From Actinomycetota bacterium (GTDB lineage: Bacteria > Actinomycetota > Actinomycetes > Nanopelagicales > Nanopelagicaceae), in NCBI GenBank assembly GCA_026392935.1, contig JAPLBE010000012.1:51261-115260 (forward strand): a stretch of DNA of 64,000 bases, read 5' to 3'. The notes beneath the pieces were generated by a model, which saw only the letters and a program-made list of their open reading frames with translations, did not search any database and was not told where the DNA came from. This document shows positions 52,623 through 59,462 of this stretch, one piece after another (the first letter of the stretch is position 1; every line of letters begins with the position of its first letter). A program made the translations under genes and the position numbers.

Positions 52623-53798
52623 CTACGCAGAAGTAACAATCTTTCCCGATTTACCTGCAAAAAAGCCAGTTATGCCTTGCACAATAGAAAGGAAGACTAT
52701 GAAAAAGAAGCTGACATTCCAATTAAGGGTGATATCAAAGATGATTCCAAGCATGGGAGGTGCAAGCGCGGCCATGAAGTAGCCAAGAGATTGCGACATG
52801 ATCGAGAGAGATTTAGTCTGTTCAGCAGTTGAGCTCTTAAGCACACAGAGTAAGAGCGAAATGGGAAAACTGATAAATAATCCAATGTTTCCAAGAATCA
52901 ACCAGATAATTGCTCGCGGTCCTGAATCAAGTGCGAGTGCAGTAAATGAGGCGATATTGAGTGCAGAGATCGCCAGCAAACTTGGGCGCAAATCACTCCG
53001 TGAAGTAGCAAAGTGTGGGATGAAAATTCCAACAATAGATCCAATAAATGTTGCAGTTGCCAGCCCTACCCCAGCTTCTGAGAGCGTAAAACCTTTTGTC
53101 AGAAGGATTGTGGGTACCCATGTTGCAGTTGCATAGAACATCATCGACTGACAACCAAAGTAGAGCGCAATCGCCCAGGCAGATGGATTGCGTAGCAACG
53201 GATGAAAGAAAATACTTCGTTCCTGCGAACGAGCAGCATGCACTCTTTGGCCACGAAAACGATTGAGCCAAATCGTTGCAACCAGACCAGCAACCACAAT
53301 GGCAGGCAGCATGGAAAGTCTCCACGTAAAACTAGAGAGTTCAGCAAGTGGTACAGCCCCAGCAACTGCAAGAGATCCACATGTACCCATGATTGCCGCA
53401 TAAATTCCAGTGATGTACCCAGAGCCCGCTTGTGAATTCTCCTTTACCCAGACAGGCAACATGAAGTTCAAAATAGCGATGGAAATACCCACAAGAATTG
53501 AAAAGATAAACAACCCAGAGAGTCCAGTAAGTGTTCGCAAGAGCAAGCTCGCAAAGAGAATTACAACAGAGATAGTAAGAACTCTGTTGGTATCCCCCAA
53601 TCGATTAATGCGATGCATCATCAAAGCCATCAATGAGAAACAAATAACTGGAATACTCGTCAGCAACGATTGCGCATACGTTGATAACCCAAATTCAACT
53701 TTGAGAATTGGAAGTAACGGACCAATAATAATTATGGGCACTCGCATATTTATTGCAGCGAGATAGATTGGCCAACCAGCTTTCACATCATTCTTCAC
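52623..53798 (-). CDS. MFS transporter, CynX/NimT-like (copy 1)
   Basis: 391 residues from a GTG; LAAINMRVPIIIIGPLLPIL, MHRINRLGDTNRV, MLPVWVKENSQAGSGY and ITGIYAAIMGTCGSL parallel the second copy. 12 membrane segments. 13 nt behind the small monooxygenase-fold gene, so possibly cotranscribed with it. Confidence 0.9.
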   Translation of the reverse strand: MKNDVKAGWPIYLAAINMRVPIIIIGPLLPILKVEFGLSTYAQSLLTSIPVICFSLMALMMHRINRLGDTNRVLTISVVILFASLLLRTLTGLSGLFIFSILVGISIAILNFMLPVWVKENSQAGSGYITGIYAAIMGTCGSLAVAGAVPLAELSSFTWRLSMLPAIVVAGLVATIWLNRFRGQRVHAARSQERSIFFHPLLRNPSAWAIALYFGCQSMMFYATATWVPTILLTKGFTLSEAGVGLATATFIGSIVGIFIPHFATSRSDLRPSLLAISALNIASFTALALDSGPRAIIWLILGNIGLFISFPISLLLCVLKSSTAEQTKSLSIMSQSLGYFMAALAPPMLGIIFDITLNWNVSFFFIVFLSIVQGITGFFAGKSGKIVTSA

Positions 53799-53811
53799 GC
53801 GAAGAAGACCT

Positions 53812-54117
53812 TCATCTAGTAAATGTATTCAGTGGGTTTGCATGGACCACATGTGGAGCGCTGACAAAGAATCTGCCAATTTCCCCACGCCATAATTGAA
53901 ACAACTCTCCCTCTCGGAAAGTAACCATGTGGTCTTCTAATCTCTCCCAGCGAATATGAAGCGAGAACATCGCAGGGTTCTCAATGCCTTGCAGGACCTG
54001 GCAGTCGATAAACCCCTTGGCTTTAAAGAGAATTGTCTGAATCGCACTATTTAATACGGCCTGGAATTCAGCATGATCACGCTCATTAACCTCAAATTGA
54101 GCTACTTCAACTATCAC
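53812..54117 (-). CDS. antibiotic biosynthesis monooxygenase (ABM)-fold protein
   Basis: 101 residues from a GTG at 54117 with GAGAGG 6 nt upstream: VIVEVAQFEVNERDHAEFQ, ILFKAKGFIDCQVLQGIENP, FSLHIRWERLEDHMVTFREGE. This is the dimeric ferredoxin-like ABM fold (heme degradation, quinol oxygenases and others). Longer in-frame starts upstream are not supported. A -10-like TAGATT lies upstream on the same strand. Function not assignable. Confidence 0.8.
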   Translation of the reverse strand: MIVEVAQFEVNERDHAEFQAVLNSAIQTILFKAKGFIDCQVLQGIENPAMFSLHIRWERLEDHMVTFREGELFQLWRGEIGRFFVSAPHVVHANPLNTFTR

Positions 54118-54199
54118 TATGCGCCTCTCGTCTTCATGCCTTAATCTAAACTCCCTCGCAAGACATTGACAACTGCAACTTCTGTGAAAGGAAAAGAAA

Positions 54200-54619
54200 A
54201 TGGCAACAACTCGTAAGGCAAGCACAGTCTGGAACGGAAATCTTGTTCAAGGCAAGGGAATTGTCACTTTAGTTTCTTCAAAGGTTGGCTCATTTGACGT
54301 CAGTTGGCCATCACGCAGTGAAGAGCCAAACGGTGTCACTAGCCCAGAAGAATTAATTGCAGCAGCTCATGCATCCTGCTTCTCTATGGCCCTTTCGCAT
54401 GAGTTAACAACTGCCGGAACTCCACCAAAGCAGTTAAGAACTTCTGCAGAAGTAGATTTTCAACCTGGTGTTGGCATCACAGAGATTCGCCTACATGTCA
54501 GCGGCGATGTCGATGGAATCGATAAAGAAGGCTTTGCAAAGATTGCTCACGCAGCTAAAGAAGGTTGTCCTGTCAGTCAGGCCCTTAAGGCTGTGCCGAT
54601 TTCACTCACTATCGGGTAA
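54200..54619 (+). CDS. OsmC-family peroxiredoxin
   Basis: 139 residues. Two peroxidatic/resolving cysteines in AAHASCFSMALSHEL and AKEGCPVSQALK, the OsmC pattern. Reduces organic hydroperoxides in the cytoplasm. Ribosome site AAGGAAAAG before the ATG. Confidence 0.93.
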   Translation: MATTRKASTVWNGNLVQGKGIVTLVSSKVGSFDVSWPSRSEEPNGVTSPEELIAAAHASCFSMALSHELTTAGTPPKQLRTSAEVDFQPGVGITEIRLHVSGDVDGIDKEGFAKIAHAAKEGCPVSQALKAVPISLTIG

Positions 54620-54637
54620 GTAGTCTCGCTGCACGTC

Positions 54638-55747
54638 ATGAACAGCAAGTCACTCTGCCTAGATATCCTCGCTTCGGCAGGAATTCCAGTTAACTCTCAT
54701 GAACCATGGAGCATCCATGTTCGCAATGAGAAGTTATGGGATCGCATCATCTCCCAACATCAATTAGGTCTCGGTGAGTCCTACATGGATGGATGGTGGG
54801 AATGCCAAGCCATGGACGAAATGATCACGCGCTTGCTTTCAATCGATGTCCTGTCACAACTTCGCCCTTCACCCACAGTTATTTACACTGCATTCAAATC
54901 TGCTGTTCTCAATCACCAAACGAAATCGCGCGCTGCACATAATGCAAAGCATCATTACAACATTGGAAATGATCTCTATTCGCGGATGCTTGATAAAGAG
55001 ATGGCCTATAGCTGCGCTTATTGGAAAGATGCCACAACACTGGATCAAGCCCAGATCAATAAATTTGATCTAATTTGCAAGAAACTCAAATTAGCTCCCG
55101 GAATGAAAGTTCTCGATATCGGCTCTGGGTGGGGCGGATTGCTTCGTCACGCTGTGAAAAACTATGGAGTTACGGGGTTTGGAATATCTCCTGCCGATAA
55201 TCAAATCATTGGCGCACGTGAGCGCTCTGTAGGAATGGATATCACCTACTCGCAACAAGATTATCGCGATCTGCAGGGGCAATACGATCGAGTTATTTCA
55301 GTGGGCATGATGGAACACGTTGGCCCGAAGAATCTACGAACATTTTTCAAAAAGTGCGATGAGCTGCTCACCAAAAACGGTCTCATGCTCCACCACACAA
55401 TCACATCCTCGTATTCAAAGCTGTCGACCGATCCATTTTTCGATCGCTATATATTTCCAGGTGGAGTCTTGCCCTCACCCGCGCAAATTTCTCAAGGCGC
55501 CGAGAAACTCTTCGTTATCGAAGATGTCCATAACTTTGGTTTAGATTACGACCGCACACTCATGGCCTGGTACGAAAACATCAACAAGTGCTGGAATGAA
55601 ATCCCGCAATACAACGAAAGATTCCAACGCATGTGGAATTACTATCTACTAGCCTCTGCTGCAGGCTTCCGTGCACGCAATCTCAATCTCATGCAATTTG
55701 TCTTTAGGAAAAACGGCCCTCAGGAGCGCTACATCCCCGTGCGTTAA
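54638..55747 (+). CDS. cfa: cyclopropane-fatty-acyl-phospholipid synthase
   Basis: 369 residues: N-terminal lipid-binding part with LGESYMDGWWECQ, then a SAM methyltransferase with VLDIGSGWGGLLRHAV, HYNIGNDLYSRMLDKEMAYSC-type motif (bicarbonate/substrate site), and YEVISVGMMEHVG-like ISVGMMEHVGPKNL. Adds a methylene bridge from SAM to unsaturated membrane lipid chains. 18 nt behind osmC, so probably one stress-related unit. Confidence 0.93.
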   Translation: MNSKSLCLDILASAGIPVNSHEPWSIHVRNEKLWDRIISQHQLGLGESYMDGWWECQAMDEMITRLLSIDVLSQLRPSPTVIYTAFKSAVLNHQTKSRAAHNAKHHYNIGNDLYSRMLDKEMAYSCAYWKDATTLDQAQINKFDLICKKLKLAPGMKVLDIGSGWGGLLRHAVKNYGVTGFGISPADNQIIGARERSVGMDITYSQQDYRDLQGQYDRVISVGMMEHVGPKNLRTFFKKCDELLTKNGLMLHHTITSSYSKLSTDPFFDRYIFPGGVLPSPAQISQGAEKLFVIEDVHNFGLDYDRTLMAWYENINKCWNEIPQYNERFQRMWNYYLLASAAGFRARNLNLMQFVFRKNGPQERYIPVR

Positions 55748-55766
55748 TGAAGAACTTCAGGTTGCC

Positions 55767-56192
55767 CTAGCGGCACGTTGTCCGGAAACCATTTCCCCAA
55801 GGGTTTTCAGTGCACACGGTTCCATTTGAATACACGGTACGAGTGCCATTTCCCCACGGTGAAGTTACTGCAGTAACGCGATTTGAATACACAGTTCTAG
55901 TTCCGTTACCCCATGGCGAAGTTGTTGACGATGTTCGATCACTGCACGTTGTACGAGTTCCATTTCCCCAAGGATTTGTTGTGCAAGAGATTCCATTTGA
56001 GTAAACGGTTCTCGTTCCATTTCCCCAAGGATTTGTTGTTGATGTCAACCCACCTGCGCACGTCGATCTCGTTCCGCTACCCCAAGGTCCAGTTGTGCAC
56101 ACAGCCGCAGATGCTTCGGGTGCAGTAATAAGTGCTCCAGAAATTAGCACTGCTGAAGTAACTAGAACTTTGAGTTTCAATGCGATCTTCAT
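55767..56192 (-). CDS. secreted protein with six 19-residue NPWGNGTRT repeats
   Basis: 141 residues: signal peptide (1-29, about ASA|AVC) followed by six tandem units of 19 residues with core PWGNGTRT and Cys or Tyr at fixed positions (TVYSNG or TTCSDR), the last shortened and ending FRTTCR. Cysteines alternate, suggesting disulfides between units. No known family recognised. ATG at 56192 has a -10 (TAGGCT) at 6 nt. The DNA repeat period is 57 bp. Confidence 0.8.
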   Translation of the reverse strand: MKIALKLKVLVTSAVLISGALITAPEASAAVCTTGPWGSGTRSTCAGGLTSTTNPWGNGTRTVYSNGISCTTNPWGNGTRTTCSDRTSSTTSPWGNGTRTVYSNRVTAVTSPWGNGTRTVYSNGTVCTENPWGNGFRTTCR

Positions 56193-56198
56193 GAGACA

Positions 56199-56204
56199 AG
56201 CCTA
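56199..56204 (-). promoter_or_regulatory. -10 hexamer, leaderless start of the repeat-protein gene
   Basis: TAGGCT on the minus strand, 6 nt before the ATG at 56192. Confidence 0.5.
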
Positions 56205-56265
56205 AACGCCCCAAATTCTTTTGTGAATAGCTAAGTTCCTGCGGGTTTTTTGTTGCAACAAAAAA

Positions 56266-56289
56266 GCCCCAGGTGACTAGTCCCAGGGC
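56266..56289 (-). terminator. terminator of tRNA-like gene A
   Basis: Minus-strand stem GCCCTGGG/CCTGGGGC with two wobble pairs, followed by TTTTTTG. Confidence 0.7.
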
Positions 56290-56302
56290 CTCTAAGTGTG
56301 CG

Positions 56303-56376
56303 CCTCGCTGGCGGGAATCGAACCCGCGACCACACCATTAGTCAAACGGTTGCTCTATCCACTGAGCTACAGCGAG
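56303..56376 (-). tRNA. tRNA-like gene A (anticodon uncertain)
   Basis: 74 nt. Acceptor CTCGCTG/CAGCGAG, D-arm GCTC/GAGC and T-arm GCGGG-TTCGATT-CCCGC are all perfect; no encoded CCA. Between D- and T-arms are 24 nt instead of the usual 23. The best helix ACCGT/ATGGT gives loop TTGACTA, anticodon GAC (Val) but with U at position 37. Reading by the U33/A37 rule gives TTG (Gln) but no proper stem. So the anticodon cannot be fixed, and this may be a decayed or special-purpose tRNA. Confidence 0.6.
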
Positions 56377-56526
56377 ACACAAGCGGAAGGTAAGACTGTT
56401 ACACAGAGTGCAGTTCTAAAATTCTTGTTCCTGTGGATTACAAAATTTCGACAATGAGTGTGGAAAGTTTTGGGTGAGCTCGGTTACTTGGTCTGAGTCT
56501 GACCGTGAAGTGCTATTGTTACCGCA

Positions 56527-56565
56527 CATTAGTCAAACTGTTGCTCTTTAGCGAAAGCTACAGAG
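56527..56565 (-). pseudogene. 5'-half tRNA copy (unit A)
   Basis: Reads CTCTGTAGC, a D-arm with altered loop, GAGC, then the same GTTTGACTAATG as gene A, and ends there. No T-arm follows. It lies directly after a terminator. Confidence 0.6.
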
Positions 56566-56570
56566 AAAAA

Positions 56571-56590
56571 CCCGCAGAGCAATCTGCGGG
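56571..56590. terminator. symmetrical terminator (unit A)
   Basis: CCCGCAGA-GCAA-TCTGCGGG with A5 before and T6 after, so it works on either strand. Confidence 0.8.
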
Positions 56591-56610
56591 TTTTTTGTTG
56601 CAACAAAAAA

Positions 56611-56634
56611 GCCCCAGGTGACTAATCCCAGGGC
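56611..56634 (-). terminator. terminator of tRNA-like gene B
   Basis: Same hairpin as at 56266-56289 with one changed loop base, followed by TTTTTTG on the minus strand. Confidence 0.7.
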
Positions 56635-56647
56635 CTCTAAGTGTGCG

Positions 56648-56721
56648 TCTCACTGGCGGGAATCGAACCCACGACCTGCAACTTAGTCGGAGTGCCGCTC
56701 TATCCGCTGAGCTACAGCGAG
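56648..56721 (-). tRNA. tRNA-like gene B (anticodon uncertain)
   Basis: 74 nt. Acceptor CTCGCTG/CAGTGAG (one G-U), D-arm GCTC/GAGC, T-arm GTGGG-TTCGATT-CCCGC (one G-U). The anticodon stem is only possible as GCACT/AGTTGC with one bulge, giving loop CCGACTA, which lacks U33. The U33/A37 reading would give CCG (Arg) but no stem. Likely a divergent or non-canonical tRNA. Confidence 0.5.
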
Positions 56722-56828
56722 ACGCAAGCGAAAGGTAAGTCAGTTACGCACAGTGAAGTTAGAAAATTCTTGCTGCTGTTGATTACAGAATTTCGGTAAT
56801 TAATGTGAATTGATTTGGTAGCCTCATT

Positions 56829-56869
56829 CCACTGAGTCGGAGTGGCGCTCTTTAGCGAAAGCTACAGAG
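56829..56869 (-). pseudogene. 5'-half tRNA copy (unit B)
   Basis: Same 5' part as the unit A half, followed by CCACT-CCGACTC-AGTGG, a perfect anticodon stem-loop of the gene B type; nothing tRNA-like after it. Confidence 0.6.
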
Positions 56870-56874
56870 AAAAA

Positions 56875-56894
56875 CCCGCAGAGCAATCTGCGGG
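56875..56894. terminator. symmetrical terminator of the 56934 gene
   Basis: Same CCCGCAGA/TCTGCGGG hairpin as at 56571, 40 nt behind the stop of the secreted protein gene at 56934. Confidence 0.85.
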
Positions 56895-56933
56895 TTTTTT
56901 GTTGCCTGTTAAGGAAAGGGCAACGCCCATAAA

Positions 56934-57599
56934 CTACTTCTTCTTAAATCCGGCTGGACACTTCGGCGAAACACCCTTTACCTTCTTAGTCACTTTTCCT
57001 TTTACACAAATAAAGCTCTGGATTCGCACACTTTGCTTAGCCGTTTCATTGTTGACTTTATCTTGTGCGGCCTTAATCTCAGCATTTGCATTAGCGGCAG
57101 CTTTATCCGCAGCGGCAACTGCATCAGCTACAGTTTTTGCTACAGCAGCCTCTGCGCGCTGATTCCTATTCTTAAACACCACCGGCAGCTCTACATAACA
57201 ACCAGAACCTGTCCTATTCGTAAGAACTGATGCGCCATCTGAAAACACAGAGCTCGCATACATCAGCACACTCGCCTTTTCATCATCTTTTGCGAGCGCC
57301 AGTAGAGCTTCATAGCTCAGATCCAAACCATTGCCAGTCGTCACTGATTGCAAAGTTCTTGGCCCATAACTCGAGACCAGCGTTGGATCCTTATCCTTGC
57401 CAGCAACCATGTACTCCCATTCATACTTAAGCGAGCTAAATGAGATCCCACCGCCTGTAAATACCATCGAGACTCCATAGCGAACTCCAGTATCCGTCAG
57501 CGAACAAGACACATTCGCAGCAGGTGGACCATCTGCGCGAGCAGGGCTTACTCCTAAGCCAAGTGCGCCAACTAGAACTACCGCAAAGAGTTTTCTCAT
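56934..57599 (-). CDS. secreted protein with helical stalk and CVKGK...CPAGFKKK tail
   Basis: 221 residues: signal peptide (about SPARA|DGPP), a Cys-containing beta domain (residues 25-140), an alanine-rich helix (AEAAVAKTVADAVAAADKA, about 145-190) and a short C-terminal module SFICVKGKVTKKVKG-PKCPAGFKKK with two cysteines. Probably attached to the cell surface. Function not recognised. Own terminator, leaderless promoter, divergent from the 57658 gene. Confidence 0.82.
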   Translation of the reverse strand: MRKLFAVVLVGALGLGVSPARADGPPAANVSCSLTDTGVRYGVSMVFTGGGISFSSLKYEWEYMVAGKDKDPTLVSSYGPRTLQSVTTGNGLDLSYEALLALAKDDEKASVLMYASSVFSDGASVLTNRTGSGCYVELPVVFKNRNQRAEAAVAKTVADAVAAADKAAANANAEIKAAQDKVNNETAKQSVRIQSFICVKGKVTKKVKGVSPKCPAGFKKK

Positions 57600-57605
57600 T
57601 CAGAA

Positions 57606-57611
57606 AGGTTA
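57606..57611 (-). promoter_or_regulatory. -10 hexamer, leaderless start of the 57599 gene
   Basis: TAACCT on the minus strand, 6 nt before the ATG at 57599. Confidence 0.5.
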
Positions 57612-57644
57612 CTTCGCTCCCCACTAAATGTCACCGACAGTCAC

Positions 57645-57650
57645 TACCCT
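57645..57650 (+). promoter_or_regulatory. -10 hexamer, leaderless start of the 57658 gene
   Basis: TACCCT, 7 nt before the ATG at 57658. Confidence 0.5.
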
Positions 57651-57657
57651 TACACCC

Positions 57658-58338
57658 ATGGGATTCTTCGCTGACTTCAAAGCAAAGCGCGCACTCAAAG
57701 CCGCAACCAAGAAACACGCCAACCTTCACGCAATCTGGCAAGAAGATATCGATTGCCTGCGCAAAATTATCGCCGCAATCACTGCCGCATCTAAAGGCGA
57801 AGATTCAGTTCCCAACACACTCATGCAAAAAGCTGGCGAACACACTCTCTGGTCTGCAACCGGAATCTTTCACGAAGCCGGCCGCACTGCCTCAACATAT
57901 GCAGGTGGAACTGCCGGTGTAAGCATCCCCGTCGGCGGTGGAATTCGTTTCCGCGTTGGCGCCATGAAAGGCCAAGTAATCCCCGGCATTGAACTTCAAG
58001 TAGATCGCGACCAAGGCGTCGTCATGCTCACCACCGAACGCCTCATCTTCACCGGCCCCATCCACACTCGCGAATGGAACTTCGACAAACTCTTACAACT
58101 ATCCACCACCGATGATGAATCCGATTACTTCATCAGCGTCTCTAACCTCAAGAAAACTTCCGGAGTCCGCTTCTCCATCACCACCGGCCGCGAATTCAAC
58201 CGCTTCTTAGGATCGGCAACTTCCGCTCATGAGCATGGGTATGACAAGGTTATCGACGAGCTTAAGAAGATGGAGAAGGAAGCAATTGGTGCGGAACCGA
58301 AGTTGGAGTTGCCGTCAATTACTTCCGTTAACTCTTAA
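57658..58338 (+). CDS. cytoplasmic protein with PH-like domain, function unknown
   Basis: 226 residues. Charged helical N-terminus (FFADFKAKRALKAATKKH), a glycine-rich middle (GGTAGVSIPVGGGIRFRVG), then a bacterial PH-like pattern: VDRDQGVVMLTTERLIFTG followed by REWNFDKLLQLS and VRFSITTGREFNRFL. ATG at 57658 chosen because of the -10 at 7 nt; an ATG at 57628 lies upstream of the promoter. Proteins with this fold are common in actinobacteria next to membranes; role unknown. Confidence 0.78.
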   Translation: MGFFADFKAKRALKAATKKHANLHAIWQEDIDCLRKIIAAITAASKGEDSVPNTLMQKAGEHTLWSATGIFHEAGRTASTYAGGTAGVSIPVGGGIRFRVGAMKGQVIPGIELQVDRDQGVVMLTTERLIFTGPIHTREWNFDKLLQLSTTDDESDYFISVSNLKKTSGVRFSITTGREFNRFLGSATSAHEHGYDKVIDELKKMEKEAIGAEPKLELPSITSVNS

Positions 58339-58532
58339 TCACCGGATTTGAAGTCAAAATGATTCATCCATTCATAAGTAGTGTCGTACATGCAGGCAGC
58401 CCCGTAGAAATCTCGGACTCTTTTCTTCCAGCCGCATGAGCAGGCTTGGTATATAAAGTTTCTTTTTCGATCAATATCAAGTCGCCAGATGTGGGTATCA
58501 AGTTGAGAACTACTCGGGTAAAGGTTCAGCAT
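58335..58532 (-). CDS. small protein with CxCGW...H motif
   Basis: 65 residues from the ATG at 58532, 7 nt behind a -10 (TAACAT). Core reads FIYQACSCGWKKRVRDF-YGAACMYDTTYEWMNHF: a Cys-x-Cys-Gly-Trp, a third Cys and a His, consistent with a small metal or nucleic-acid binding fold seen in other short actinobacterial proteins. Overlaps the convergent gene end by 4 nt. Longer starts (GTG 58556, TTG 58562) are less supported. Confidence 0.5.
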   Translation of the reverse strand: MLNLYPSSSQLDTHIWRLDIDRKRNFIYQACSCGWKKRVRDFYGAACMYDTTYEWMNHFDFKSGD

Positions 58533-58539
58533 CCAAGGG

Positions 58540-58545
58540 ATGTTA
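58540..58545 (-). promoter_or_regulatory. -10 hexamer of the 58532 gene
   Basis: TAACAT on the minus strand, 7 nt before the ATG at 58532. Confidence 0.45.
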
Positions 58546-58570
58546 CGGTTGACCACTGACAACTAGCGAT

Positions 58571-58576
58571 TATGCT
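58571..58576 (+). promoter_or_regulatory. -10 hexamer, leaderless start of the 58583 gene
   Basis: TATGCT, 6 nt before the ATG at 58583. Confidence 0.55.
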
Positions 58577-58582
58577 TTTCTC

Positions 58583-58960
58583 ATGAAGAAATTGACCCTT
58601 GCAATAGTCCTTGGATTTACTCTTTTGAGCGCTGCGCCTCAGGCACAAGCGGCTGATTCAATTACGCAGCTGGCTGCAAAGATCAAGAAGGCTGGCATAG
58701 GGTGTAACGACGCCAAAGTCACCAAAGACAAGATTTTGTACTCTGGCAAGCGAGTGACTTGCACGGTAAATGGTGAAAAGCTCAATATCGAGAGTTACAC
58801 AGCGAAGAATTTCAAGGCAGCCAATAAGTATGTATGCGACATGGGAATCACTATTCCCACAGTTAGCGATGGCAAAACTTGGATGATTTCATTTGATACA
58901 GATGAGACCGGTCAAGCGATTGCGACCGCGCTCAAAGCAAAAATCATGACTTTCTGTTAG
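58583..58960 (+). CDS. small secreted protein
   Basis: 125 residues with a signal peptide (KKLTLAIVLGFTLLSAAP, about AQA|ADSI). The mature part has four cysteines (GIGCNDAK, VTCTVNG, YVCDMG, MTFC at the end), likely two disulfides, and a small alpha/beta pattern. No family recognised. Leaderless. Confidence 0.78.
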   Translation: MKKLTLAIVLGFTLLSAAPQAQAADSITQLAAKIKKAGIGCNDAKVTKDKILYSGKRVTCTVNGEKLNIESYTAKNFKAANKYVCDMGITIPTVSDGKTWMISFDTDETGQAIATALKAKIMTFC

Positions 58961-58970
58961 CTCTGGGACC

Positions 58971-58976
58971 TAACCT
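58971..58976 (+). promoter_or_regulatory. -10 hexamer, leaderless start of tspO
   Basis: TAACCT, 6 nt before the ATG at 58983. Confidence 0.5.
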
Positions 58977-58982
58977 GTACCC

Positions 58983-59462
58983 ATGACCTCTCGTAACGCG
59001 GCCTCCTTCCTCGGCATTGCAATAGTTCTTGTCTATGCCATCGGATCAGGGCTCTGGGTCAATACAGGTGATGGTTGGTATGGCAATCTGAATAGACCAT
59101 CGTGGCAACCTCCGAGTTATCTATTCGGACTTATATGGCCGTATAACTTTTTTGTTCTGGGAATTGCGGCATTTGCTATAGGACAGCGTGCGAGTAAAGC
59201 GGTGACGCTGACATACATGGTCTTCTTTGCGATATCGGTGGCGAGTGCGTTGGTGTGGGCGTATCAGTTCTATCGCCCGCACAACTTCACTGCGTCAGCG
59301 ATTGCACTTACGGCAACGGCGGTGATGACGATTCCTATGGTGGCGATTTTGTTTACGGTATCGCTACCGATTGCGTTGGCGGTGGTGCCGTATCAGGTGT
59401 GGGTGGGTGTGGCTGCGTCTTTGAGCTGGGGTTATCGCGCGCTAAACGCTGCAAGTATGTGA
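58983..59462 (+). CDS. tspO: TspO/MBR-family membrane protein
   Basis: 159 residues with five membrane segments and the family pattern GDGWYGNLNRPSWQPPSYLF-GLIWPYNFF. Binds porphyrins/tetrapyrroles and is often linked to stress or light responses in bacteria. The C-terminal WGYRALN-type end is typical. Its last 31 nt overlap the convergent metallopeptidase-like gene. Confidence 0.88.
   Translation: MTSRNAASFLGIAIVLVYAIGSGLWVNTGDGWYGNLNRPSWQPPSYLFGLIWPYNFFVLGIAAFAIGQRASKAVTLTYMVFFAISVASALVWAYQFYRPHNFTASAIALTATAVMTIPMVAILFTVSLPIALAVVPYQVWVGVAASLSWGYRALNAASM

Larger units (their letters stand above)
56241..56905 (-). repeat. tandem duplication carrying two tRNA-like genes, two tRNA 5'-half copies and terminators
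   Basis: This stretch (within the 741-nt gap 56193-56933) holds no protein gene. 56241-56302 and 56586-56647 match at 61 of 62 positions; 56543-56601 and 56847-56905 are identical over 59. Each unit on the minus strand is: symmetrical terminator, 5'-half tRNA copy, 150-195 nt spacer, full tRNA-like gene, second terminator. The palindrome TTTTTTGTTGCAACAAAAAA recurs at the unit joints. Confidence 0.85.

Noticed and set aside
55767..56100. 57-bp direct repeats resembling a CRISPR array
   Set aside because: There are no unique spacers; the repeats are in frame and encode the 19-residue PWGNGTRT units. No cas genes nearby.
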